A stretch of 16,182 bases of DNA from RGIG2041 sp045546315 (GCA_045546315.1 JAZQCN010000056.1:1-16182); one strand, 5' to 3'. Positions 8,253-15,600 are shown, numbered from the stretch's first letter. The notes: generated by a model from the sequence alone, not told the origin. Numbers and translations are program-made.

Positions 8253-9319
8253 TATTTCGCACCTCCGTTTTCGCTAATTTCCTTAATTTTCGCAAGTACC
8301 TGCTCCGGCGTAACAATCATGCCGCCGACTCTGTTGCAGAGATGTACCGGCTTTTTAAACTGTGTTGCAATCTGAACATCTTCGATGAGCTGACCCATGG
8401 AAAGCTCAACAGACACGAATGCCTTTACCTTGTCAGCTGCTGCTAAGAGCGGCTTCTTCGGGAACGGCCAAAGCGTAATCGGGCGGATTAAACCAACCTT
8501 AATGCCCTGCTTACGCGCTTCAACGATTGCATTCTTCGATACACGCGCTGCAATACCAAAGGCAACGATACAGTATTCTGCATCATCCATCATGTACTCT
8601 TCGTACATCACTTCGTTTTCTTCAATCAGCTTATAACGCTCATATCTTGCGATATTGAGCTGCTCAAGCTCTTCCGGCACCAACGACAGCGAGTTGATGA
8701 TATTGTGCTTTCTTGCCTTCTGCGTGCCTGTAACTGCCCACGGCTTTTCAATCGGGTCAGACGGCTTGATATCCAGGGATACCGGTTCCATCATCTGTCC
8801 CATTGTACCGTCGGCCAATATCATAGCTGTCATGCGATACTTGTCAGCCAAATCAAAGCCCTTTACGGTCATATCTGCCATTTCCTGCACGGATGCCGGT
8901 GCAAGTACGATCATATGATAGTCACCGTGACCGCCACCGCGTGTTGCCTGGAAATAGTCAGACTGGGACGGCTGAATACCGCCAAGACCCGGGCCGCCGC
9001 GCTGTACATTTACAACGAGAGACGGCAAATCCGCACCTGCAAGGTACGAAAGGCCCTCAGCCTTTAAGGAAATACCCGGGCTGGAGGAGGATGTCATAAC
9101 ACGCATACCGGTCGATGCTACGCCGTATACCATGTTAATTGCGGCAACCTCACTTTCTGCCTGTAAAAATGTACCGCCGATTTTCGGCATTCTCTTTGCC
9201 ATGTAAGCAGCAATCTCTGTCTGCGGTGTAATCGGATAACCGAAATAGAAACGGCAACCGGCCATAATTGCAGCCTCTGCGATTGCTTCATTGCCCTTCA
9301 TCAATGCTTTATCTGCCAT
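8252..9319 (-). CDS. vorB: 2-oxoacid:ferredoxin oxidoreductase, alpha subunit (VorB type)
   Basis: A 355-residue alpha subunit. MADKALMKGNEAIAEAAIMAGCR is the usual opening of the VorB-type proteins, followed by GYPITPQTE (27-35), QAESEVAAINM (53-63), TSSSSPGISL (76-85) and RGGPGLGGIQPSQSDY (107-122). The C-terminal transketolase-like domain includes RPITLWPFP. In clostridia such proteins are annotated as 3-methyl-2-oxobutanoate (2-oxoisovalerate) dehydrogenase, though the distinction from 2-oxoglutarate enzymes is not certain from sequence. A GTG at 9328 abuts the delta stop codon, but the ATG at 9319 has better spacing to AAAGGTGAG and matches the family start. Confidence 0.9.
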   Translation of the reverse strand: MADKALMKGNEAIAEAAIMAGCRFYFGYPITPQTEIAAYMAKRMPKIGGTFLQAESEVAAINMVYGVASTGMRVMTSSSSPGISLKAEGLSYLAGADLPSLVVNVQRGGPGLGGIQPSQSDYFQATRGGGHGDYHMIVLAPASVQEMADMTVKGFDLADKYRMTAMILADGTMGQMMEPVSLDIKPSDPIEKPWAVTGTQKARKHNIINSLSLVPEELEQLNIARYERYKLIEENEVMYEEYMMDDAEYCIVAFGIAARVSKNAIVEARKQGIKVGLIRPITLWPFPKKPLLAAADKVKAFVSVELSMGQLIEDVQIATQFKKPVHLCNRVGGMIVTPEQVLAKIKEISENGGAK

Positions 9320-9328
9320 TTTGCTCAC

Positions 9329-9535
9329 TCACCTTTCTACTGTAATAATGCAATCCGGGCACATAATTGCGCAGGATGCACAACCAACACAAGCGTCCGG
9401 ATTGACTGCTTCAACCGGATGGTGTCCCTTCGCGTTGATTTTGTCTTTGGAAATCGCCAAAACGTTTTTCGGGCATGCATTTACACATAAGCTGCAGCCC
9501 TTACAAAAATCAGTTTTAAAACTAAGTTTTGCCAT
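9329..9535 (-). CDS. Delta subunit, 2x[4Fe-4S] ferredoxin of the oxidoreductase
   Basis: A 68-residue two-cluster ferredoxin. The first cluster motif is C11, C14, C17 with C21 before Pro; the second is C49, C52, C55 with C59 before Pro. It should pass electrons between the TPP site of the beta subunit and free ferredoxin. GGGGAGGT precedes the ATG by 6 bases. It is the first of the four oxidoreductase genes (delta-alpha-beta-gamma), a normal order for four-subunit VOR/KOR enzymes. Confidence 0.92.
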   Translation of the reverse strand: MAKLSFKTDFCKGCSLCVNACPKNVLAISKDKINAKGHHPVEAVNPDACVGCASCAIMCPDCIITVER

Positions 9536-9566
9536 TGTACTACCTCCCCAAGATTACAAATTTATC

Positions 9567-10229
9567 TTAAATAATTTTATCTTGTAATGTCAGTGCAAAC
9601 AAGTTCTCGATTTTACCGGAAAGCTCGTCTGCCAGCGTCGCTTTTACTGTGGTCATTTTCACCGGCAACTGCAGTGCGCTTGCAATTTCTTCCACAAGCG
9701 GCACGGAAGCAAGCACCTGCTCGGCCGTTGTCTCCTCACCGAGGTTTGAGTTGTTAATGATGGCGGTAAACGGCAGCTTAGATGCTGCCTCAATTTCCCC
9801 TACCACCTCAAGCATATCCTCTAAATTCCTCGTAAGCGGTCTGTAGACATTGACAACCAAAAACATTTCATAGTTGTCCTCGTCCTTAATTGCATCGGAG
9901 AGCCTGCCAAGCGCGAGTGCACCACGGTCATCTCCGCCGATGTCAACAACAGCGAAGCTATCGCGTTTTTCAGTGATTAAATACAGCTCCTGCGGCAATG
10001 CAGGAATATCGACATTGGAATTTGCATATGCCGAGCAAATCAGCGGAATGCCCGCCGCCTCCAGCTCCTTTTGACTGTCCTTCGTACGAAAATACGGATT
10101 GACAATGTCAATGTCAGCAATCAGCGTTTCATTGCCCTTGCGTTTTAATTCCATCGCCATATTCACAGCAATATTTGTTTTGCCGCTACCGTAATGTCCT
10201 GCTAAAAGAAGTACACGCTTCAAATTCAT
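9567..10229 (-). CDS. P-loop ATPase of the CobQ/MinD/ParA-like superfamily
   Basis: A 220-residue protein with a Walker A AGHYGSGKT near residue 11, followed by a NIAVNMAMEL helix, an ADIDIVNPYFRT segment (switch I-like) and VVDIGGDDRG (Walker B-like). The P-loop lacks the second, deviant lysine typical of ParA/MinD, so a classical NTPase is more likely. The function is not recognised. Its position between the synthetase and the oxidoreductase, with 31 bases to the ferredoxin gene, suggests a role in assembling or controlling the complex, but that is only inference. The frame is open to 10256; the ATG at 10229 is chosen because AGGAGGGAG lies 6-7 bases upstream. The longer start would overlap the preceding stop codon. 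Confidence 0.8.
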   Translation of the reverse strand: MNLKRVLLLAGHYGSGKTNIAVNMAMELKRKGNETLIADIDIVNPYFRTKDSQKELEAAGIPLICSAYANSNVDIPALPQELYLITEKRDSFAVVDIGGDDRGALALGRLSDAIKDEDNYEMFLVVNVYRPLTRNLEDMLEVVGEIEAASKLPFTAIINNSNLGEETTAEQVLASVPLVEEIASALQLPVKMTTVKATLADELSGKIENLFALTLQDKII

Positions 10230-10255
10230 ATGCGTCTCCCTCCTTATATCTGTCA

Positions 10256-12562
10256 TTAAAGCTTATTTCTCTGGATTTTACCGCTGACAGTCTTCGGTAA
10301 ACTGTCACGGAATACTACGATACGTGGGTACTTGTACGGCGCAGTTCTTGCCTTAACATAATTTTGAATTTCCTTCTTCAGCTCATCTGTGCCCTCTGTA
10401 CCCTTTGTCAGCACGATGCTTGCCTTAACGACCTGACCGCGCACCTCGTCCGGCTCTGCGGATACACCACATTCGAGCACATACGGAAGCTCCATAATAA
10501 CGCTTTCGATCTCGAATGGGCCAATACGGTAGCCGGAGGACTTGATTACATCGTCCACACGACCGACAAACCAGAAGAAGCCATCCTCATCCTTCCAAGC
10601 GGTATCACCTGTGTGATAGTAACCGTCACACATAACCTCTGCGGTCTTTTCCGGTGCATTATAATAGCCTGCAAACAAGCCGCAAGGTGCACCGTCTGCG
10701 ATGCGGATACAAATCTCACCCGTTTCGCCGACTGCAACCTCCTTGCCATCTGCATCCATCAGCTTAACATCGTAAATCGGTGCCGGCTTACCCATAGAAC
10801 CGATTTTGTGGTCAGCACCGTAAAGATTACCGATAATCATTGTGCTTTCCGTCTGTCCGAAGCCTTCCAGGATCTGAAGACCTGTCAAGTTCTCAAATTG
10901 ACGGTAAACCTCCGGATTGAGTGCCTCACCGGCGGTGGTCATATGCTCAACAGAGGATAAATCGTATTTGGAAATATCCTGCTTAATGAGCATACGAAGC
11001 ATGGTCGGCGGTGCACAGAAGGTTGTAATCTGGTGCTTTGCAAACATCGGCAGGATTTCTGCTGCATCAAAGCGGTCGAAATCATAAACGAAGATTGCCG
11101 CCTCACACAGCCATTGACCGTAGAGCTTGCCCCACATAGACTTTGCCCAACCGGTGTCGGAAATTGTAAAGTGCAGACCGTTCGGATTTACACAGTGCCA
11201 GTATTTTGCCGTGTGGAAATGACCGAGCGGATATTTATGATTGTGCGCAGCAAGCTTCGGATAGCCCGATGTGCCGGAAGTAAAGAACATCAAAAGCAAA
11301 TCGTCGCCGCACGGAGATTCCTCTGTGCGCTCGAAATGCGTGGAGTACATCATATACTCTTCGTCAAAATCTCTCCAGCCGTCACGCTTGCCGCCAACCA
11401 TAAGCTTGTTTACGAGCTGCGGACACTTTTCGGCAACCATATCTACCTGATGTGCCGTATCTCCGTCTGCAGTACAAATGATGGTTTTAATATCTGCTGC
11501 ATTAAAGCGATACTCAAAATCGTGCTCCTGCAGCTGATTGGTTGCAGGAATGGCTATTGCGCCAAGCTTATTTAAGCCCAGCATCGCAAACCAGAACTGA
11601 TAGTGGCGCTTTAATACCAGCATAACGGTATCGCCTTTTTTGATGCCAATCGATTTAAAGTAATTCGCGCATCTGTTCGATGCCTTACTGATGTCCGAGA
11701 ATGTAAACTTGCGCTCTGTCTTGTTGATATCAATGTGTAGCATTGCAAGCTTATCCGGCTTGGTGCGCGCAAGCTCATCAATAACATCAAATGCGAAGTT
11801 GAATCCTTCCGTATTTTTAAATGTGATGGAAGTCGGTGTGCCTGCATCGTTTTTCACAACATCTATATACTTATTGTATACGCGCTTCATCTTGCGAATT
11901 TCCGGATTTTCCATCGAAGCGGACTTCTTGTGCGGTTCCGGTGTTTTCTTTGGCTGCAGCTCCGGAATCGGCTCCCCTGTCGGATTAAGCACGATTGCAT
12001 AGAAGAGACAGTCCTCGCCGTTTACGGCAATCATACCGTGCGGTGTGGAAGAGTCGTAGTAAATACTGTCACCGGGGCCCAAAATTTCGCTGTGGCTGCC
12101 AACCTGTACCTTTAAATGACCCTGAATGATAATATCGCATTCCTGACCGGTATGCGTGGTCAGCTCGATATCTCTGCCTTGCGCCTCCGGGTCAAACTCG
12201 CTCTTAACATAGAGCGGCTCCGCAATTCTGTTTTGGAATGCTGATGCAAGGTTATAGTATACCATACCATGTGCCTGCTCAATCTTCTGACCACCGCCGG
12301 CACGTGTTACGGTATACGATTTCAGCTTCGGGCTAGAGCCTTCGATAATATCGGTGACATCGACATTAAATGCAAGTGCACAACGGTAAATAAAAGCGAA
12401 GTTCAGGTCGCTTTCGCCGTTTTCACACTGTAAATACTCCTCGACACTGACATCGGTCTTTGCAGCAATTTCCTCAACGGATAAGCCAACAATTTCGCGC
12501 AGTTCGCGGATACGGCCTGCCATTTCTTTGATTTTGAAATCAAGTCCTGTAATCTGTTTCAT
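10256..12562 (-). CDS. HTH-cupin-acyl-CoA synthetase fusion, Val T-box operon copy
   Basis: A 768-residue three-part protein. Residues about 13-72 are an XRE-type helix-turn-helix (RIRELREIVGLSVEEIAAKT, then the recognition region). Residues about 115-195 are a cupin with H137, E141 and H175 (STPHG) in metal-ligand positions, as in HTH-cupin regulators such as PuuR. After a charged linker, residues about 250-768 are an AMP-forming acyl-CoA synthetase with TSGTSGYPK (428-436), GFGQTE (567-572), TGD (651-653), GRVDD (667-671) and the catalytic lysine K762. The GWAKSMWGKLYGQW region resembles the medium-chain (MACS) group. It would convert a carboxylic acid, ATP and CoA to acyl-CoA, AMP and pyrophosphate. 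AGGAGG stands 5 bases before the ATG. It is the first gene after a T-box leader. The acid is inferred to be branched-chain. Confidence 0.9.
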   Translation of the reverse strand: MKQITGLDFKIKEMAGRIRELREIVGLSVEEIAAKTDVSVEEYLQCENGESDLNFAFIYRCALAFNVDVTDIIEGSSPKLKSYTVTRAGGGQKIEQAHGMVYYNLASAFQNRIAEPLYVKSEFDPEAQGRDIELTTHTGQECDIIIQGHLKVQVGSHSEILGPGDSIYYDSSTPHGMIAVNGEDCLFYAIVLNPTGEPIPELQPKKTPEPHKKSASMENPEIRKMKRVYNKYIDVVKNDAGTPTSITFKNTEGFNFAFDVIDELARTKPDKLAMLHIDINKTERKFTFSDISKASNRCANYFKSIGIKKGDTVMLVLKRHYQFWFAMLGLNKLGAIAIPATNQLQEHDFEYRFNAADIKTIICTADGDTAHQVDMVAEKCPQLVNKLMVGGKRDGWRDFDEEYMMYSTHFERTEESPCGDDLLLMFFTSGTSGYPKLAAHNHKYPLGHFHTAKYWHCVNPNGLHFTISDTGWAKSMWGKLYGQWLCEAAIFVYDFDRFDAAEILPMFAKHQITTFCAPPTMLRMLIKQDISKYDLSSVEHMTTAGEALNPEVYRQFENLTGLQILEGFGQTESTMIIGNLYGADHKIGSMGKPAPIYDVKLMDADGKEVAVGETGEICIRIADGAPCGLFAGYYNAPEKTAEVMCDGYYHTGDTAWKDEDGFFWFVGRVDDVIKSSGYRIGPFEIESVIMELPYVLECGVSAEPDEVRGQVVKASIVLTKGTEGTDELKKEIQNYVKARTAPYKYPRIVVFRDSLPKTVSGKIQRNKL

Positions 12563-12587
12563 AATTTCCTCCTAAGGGCGAAGATAC

Positions 12588-12629
12588 AAAAATCGCTCGT
12601 CCCAAGATAATATTTTCTTGGGACGAGCG
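12588..12629 (-). terminator. T-box-controlled terminator of leader 1
   Basis: A perfect 13-bp stem (minus-strand CGCTCGTCCCAAG, 12629-12617, with 12606-12594) with a 10-base A/T loop is followed by A and then UUUUU (12592-12588). It is the expression platform of the T-box leader: it forms when the matching tRNA is charged and is replaced by the antiterminator around the T-box sequence when the tRNA is uncharged. Confidence 0.93.
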
Positions 12630-12871
12630 CTGCATTTGATATGCTTACACCCGCGGTACCACCCAAATTGCAACACCGAAGTGTTACCACTTATCGGAAT
12701 CCAACAATTCCTATACATTAACGCAGTAATCACGGGAAGGTTCTACTTGCAAATTGCTTTCTTCCTTCCGGCTCAGAAGCTACAGACATTCAATTCAGGT
12801 TTCGGCGGCTCGCACCAAACGCCGTTTCTCTCAGAAACCCTCCCTGACGCACTCTTCGTCAAAGCCTTTAT
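12588..12871 (-). promoter_or_regulatory. T-box riboswitch, leader 1 (predicted Val specifier GUA)
   Basis: The leader lies between its promoter and the first synthetase gene of the operon. Stem I is seen as GGCT...AGCC (12866-12863 with 12773-12770), the kink-turn bases, GAAG...CTTC, and an apical GTTTGGTGCGA loop. Stem II has GGAAGG/CCTTCC with AGTAGAA, and a GGAAT/ATTCC hairpin follows. The T-box sequence GGGTGGTACCGCGG is at 12664-12651, with UGGU to pair with ACCA of a tRNA. By analogy with known Stem I structures, where one base separates the specifier from CTTC, the codon is GTA at 12783-12781, for valine. The T-box class is certain from the motif; the amino acid is an inference. Confidence 0.93.
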
Positions 12872-12877
12872 GTAGTT

Positions 12878-12906
12878 ATTATAGTACTTTTAAGCGGAAA
12901 AGTCAA
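12878..12906 (-). promoter_or_regulatory. Promoter of the operon (leader 1)
   Basis: On the minus strand: -35 TTGACT (12906-12901), a 17-base spacer and a perfect -10 TATAAT (12883-12878). Start of transcription is expected near 12871, just before Stem I. Only 34 bases separate the -35 from the stop codon of the upstream synthetase gene, and no intrinsic terminator is seen between them. Confidence 0.85.
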
Positions 12907-12940
12907 CAGTTATTTACAAAATTACCGCTGAAATGTTAAA

Positions 12941-15211
12941 TTATAATTTGTTACGCTGGATCTTGCCGCTGATTGTCTTCGGAAGGTCGTCTCGGAACAC
13001 AACGATACGCGGATATTTATACGGAGCCGTTCTTTCCTTGACATAATTTTGAATTTCCTTCTTAAGTTCATCTGTACCAACAGTGCCCTTCGTTAAAACA
13101 ATGCTTGCCTTAACGACCTGACCGCGCACCTCATCCGGTTCTGCAGATACACCACACTCAAGTACATACGGAAGCTCCATGATTACACTCTCGATTTCGA
13201 ACGGCCCGATGCGGTAGCCGGAGGACTTGATTACATCGTCCACACGACCGACATACCAATAGAAGCCATCCTCGTCCATCCATGCAGTATCGCCGGTGTG
13301 GTAATAACCGTCATGCCAGGATTCTTTTGTCGCGTCCTCATTTCTGTAATAGCCGGAATACAGGCCGCACGGCACTTTATCACTTGTCTTGATTACGATT
13401 TCACCGGTTTCACCAACGCCGGCAGGTGTGCCGTCCGGCAATTGAATCTGTACATCATACATCGGACTCGGCTTACCCATCGAGCCAAGCTTGTGTTTGT
13501 CACCACGAAGGTTTGCGATCACAAGCGTCGTCTCCGTCTGACCAAAGCCTTCTCTGATTTGCAGTCCTGTCGCCTTTTCAAAAGCTCTGTAAACCTCCGG
13601 GTTAAGTGCCTCGCCTGCAGTGGTCATACGCTTGATGGAAGATAAGTCATACTTCTCGATATCCTGCTTAACGAGCATACGCAGCATTGTCGGCGGTGCA
13701 CAGAAAGTTGTGATTTGATACTTTGCAAACATCGGCAGCAAATCAGCAGCATCGAAACGATCAAAGTCGTAAGTGAATACTGCGCCTTCACAGAGCCACT
13801 GTCCGTAAAGCTTGCCCCAGAGCGCCTTGCCCCAGCCGGTGTCCGAGATTGTAAAATGAATACCATCGCGATATACACCGTGCCAATATTTTGCAGTGAT
13901 AAAGTGACCAAGTGCATATCTGTAGCTTTGTGTTGCGATTTTCGGATATCCTGTTGTACCGGAGGTGAACAGCATGATCATCGGATCTTCGCCGCACGGC
14001 GCATCTGCTGTTCTTTCGAATTTGCCGGTATAAAGCTTATACTCTTCATCAAAGTCGTGCCAACCCTCTCGCTGACCGCCAACCAGAATTTTGGTTTTCA
14101 GTGTTTCGCTGTTTGCAGCAGCTAAATCTGCTTGTTCAGCCGTATTGCCGTCTGCGGTACAGAGGATTGCGCTTACACCCGCAGCGTTGAAGCGATATTC
14201 AAAATCGTGCTCCTGCAGCTGATTCGTTGCCGGAATTGCGATTGCACCAAGCTTGTGCAAGCCGAGCATTGCAAACCAGAACTGATAGTGGCGCTTTAAG
14301 ACAACCATTACTCTGTCACCTTTTTTAATACCAAGCGACTTAAAATAATTTGCACACTGTGCAGATGCGCGCTTCATATCCTTAAAGGTAAATCTTCTCT
14401 CAAACTTATTTACATCCAAGTGCAGCATCGCAAGCTTATCCGGATATTTTTCGGCAATTGCATCAACAACATCAAATGCAAAGTTAAATTTATCTTCATG
14501 CATGAACTCGATTTTTTCGAGCTTACCATTTTCAGACTCCTGTGTGCGAATAAACTTTTCACAGATAAGCGGTTCAGATTTTGCAGCGGATGCAATGCTT
14601 TCGCGAACAATGTTTTCTTCTGTGTTTTCACCGGAAACAACCACAGCCAAGAACATACAGTCTTTACCGTCCACAGCAATCATACCATGCGGAATGGAGC
14701 TGTTGTAAAAGATACTGTCGCCTTCGTGCAAAACCTCAATATTTTCACCGATTTGCACCTTTAAGCTACCCGAAACAATCAAGTCGAACTCCTGACCGCT
14801 GTGCTTTGTCAAATGAATCGGACGATCCTGCTGCTCACGGTTGTATTCATAATGTACCCAATACGGCTCAGCAAGCTTGTTTCTGAATTTCGGCGCAAGG
14901 TTCTTAATATCAATACCGTCCTCTTTCGCCGTCTGCTGTCCCTGGTGATTTCTTGTAACCGTATAAGAAGAAAGCAAATTCGCGCTTTGTCCTTCCAAAA
15001 TATCAGACATACCAATGCCAAATGCAAGCGAGCATTTGTGAATAAAAGTAAACGGTAAATCTGTCATACCGGCTTCGTATTGCAGATACTGTTCTACGCT
15101 GACCTCGGTTTTTTCCGCTGTTTCTTCGACGCTGAATCCGGCAATTTCTCTTGCTTCTCGAATTCTGCCTGCGATCTCAAACAGCTTTGTTTTTGTTGTG
15201 GATGTGTCCAT
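12941..15211 (-). CDS. HTH-cupin-acyl-CoA synthetase fusion, Ile T-box copy
   Basis: A 756-residue paralogue of the operon's first gene, with the same order of domains: XRE helix-turn-helix (about 10-72), cupin (about 115-195, with H137, E141 and H175 conserved), a different and poorly conserved linker, then an AMP-forming synthetase with TSGTTGYPK (416-424), GFGQTE and the final catalytic lysine K750 in ISGKIQ. The N-terminal halves differ widely, while the last 102 residues differ at only four positions. The frame opens at 15217, but GGGAGG is only 2 bases from that ATG and 8 from the ATG at 15211, so the second is chosen. It stands alone behind its own T-box leader. 2-Methylbutyrate is a plausible substrate, by inference only. 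Confidence 0.9.
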   Translation of the reverse strand: MDTSTTKTKLFEIAGRIREAREIAGFSVEETAEKTEVSVEQYLQYEAGMTDLPFTFIHKCSLAFGIGMSDILEGQSANLLSSYTVTRNHQGQQTAKEDGIDIKNLAPKFRNKLAEPYWVHYEYNREQQDRPIHLTKHSGQEFDLIVSGSLKVQIGENIEVLHEGDSIFYNSSIPHGMIAVDGKDCMFLAVVVSGENTEENIVRESIASAAKSEPLICEKFIRTQESENGKLEKIEFMHEDKFNFAFDVVDAIAEKYPDKLAMLHLDVNKFERRFTFKDMKRASAQCANYFKSLGIKKGDRVMVVLKRHYQFWFAMLGLHKLGAIAIPATNQLQEHDFEYRFNAAGVSAILCTADGNTAEQADLAAANSETLKTKILVGGQREGWHDFDEEYKLYTGKFERTADAPCGEDPMIMLFTSGTTGYPKIATQSYRYALGHFITAKYWHGVYRDGIHFTISDTGWGKALWGKLYGQWLCEGAVFTYDFDRFDAADLLPMFAKYQITTFCAPPTMLRMLVKQDIEKYDLSSIKRMTTAGEALNPEVYRAFEKATGLQIREGFGQTETTLVIANLRGDKHKLGSMGKPSPMYDVQIQLPDGTPAGVGETGEIVIKTSDKVPCGLYSGYYRNEDATKESWHDGYYHTGDTAWMDEDGFYWYVGRVDDVIKSSGYRIGPFEIESVIMELPYVLECGVSAEPDEVRGQVVKASIVLTKGTVGTDELKKEIQNYVKERTAPYKYPRIVVFRDDLPKTISGKIQRNKL

Positions 15212-15266
15212 TTTCATTACCTCCCTTAAAGGTTCTCAAGATTTTGTCTTCGGCGGTTTTAACAAT

Positions 15267-15301
15267 AAAAAAAACCGCCTCAAAGTTTTTCTTTGAGACG
15301 G
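15267..15301 (-). terminator. T-box-controlled terminator of leader 2
   Basis: An 11-bp stem with one G-U pair (15301-15291 with 15285-15275) and an AAAAA loop is followed by eight Us (15274-15267). A second hairpin, GGCGGTTTT with AAAACCGCC (15279-15271 with 15260-15252), shares the terminator's 3' strand and U-tract and would compete with it. Confidence 0.9.
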
Positions 15302-15528
15302 GTGAAAATTCACTCGCGGTACCACTCAAATTGCAGCCCATGGCTGCCGCTCATCGGAATCTATCAATTCCTGTGCACTAACGTAGCATACACGGGAAGC
15401 GTCTACTCAACTTTGTTTTCGGGCTTCCGGCTCAGAAGGGATGGGTTTTTGAAAACTTTGTCATTGACTCGCACCAACCGTCAACTCTCTGTAAACTCGG
15501 TATTTCAACCGTCTTCGTCATAGCCTAT
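15267..15528 (-). promoter_or_regulatory. T-box riboswitch, leader 2 (predicted Ile specifier AUC)
   Basis: The leader precedes the stand-alone synthetase gene. It repeats the elements of leader 1: GGCT...AGCC, kink-turn bases, GAAG...CTTC, the AGAGAG bulge region, an apical GGTTGGTGCGA loop closed by TTGAC/GTCAA, Stem II GGAAGC/GCTTCC with AGTAGA, the GGAAT/ATTCC hairpin, a GCAGCC/GGCTGC hairpin and the T-box GAGTGGTACCGCGAG (15327-15313). The position one base before CTTC gives codon ATC at 15442-15440, for isoleucine. The base after the codon is C rather than the usual purine, which lowers confidence in the amino acid but not in the class. Confidence 0.92.
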
Positions 15529-15534
15529 GCAAGT

Positions 15535-15563
15535 ATAATACACCCGAAAAAACAATTTGTCAA
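15535..15563 (-). promoter_or_regulatory. Promoter of leader 2
   Basis: On the minus strand: consensus -35 TTGACA (15563-15558), a 17-base spacer and -10 TATTAT (15540-15535). The bases just upstream (15564-15600) are almost all A or T, with runs of A and T that could act as an UP element. Start of transcription is expected near 15528. Confidence 0.85.
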
Positions 15564-15600
15564 CACTTTTTTAAAAAAATTTTTTATTGTAATTAAATTG

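Noticed and set aside
9320..9328. GTG start for the VOR alpha subunit directly after the ferredoxin stop codon
   Set aside because: The Shine-Dalgarno site runs into this GTG; spacing is right for the ATG nine bases later, and the family starts there.
10364..10960. 198-codon open frame on the plus strand, and similar long antisense frames inside both synthetase genes
   Set aside because: They lie entirely inside well-supported minus-strand genes, have no recognisable domain or ribosome binding site, and arise from the codon use of the sense strand. The two paralogues produce parallel shadows.
12840..12910. Search for a shared operator near the two synthetase promoters that the HTH domains might bind
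   Set aside because: Comparing 12870-12940 with 15530-15600 by eye shows no common palindrome beyond the -35 and -10 elements. An operator may exist but cannot be supported from this sequence.
15564..15600. A- and T-run region before promoter 2 as a possible terminator or origin-like repeat
   Set aside because: There is no GC stem and no repeat structure; it follows an already complete terminator and is best read as an AT-rich promoter-upstream segment.
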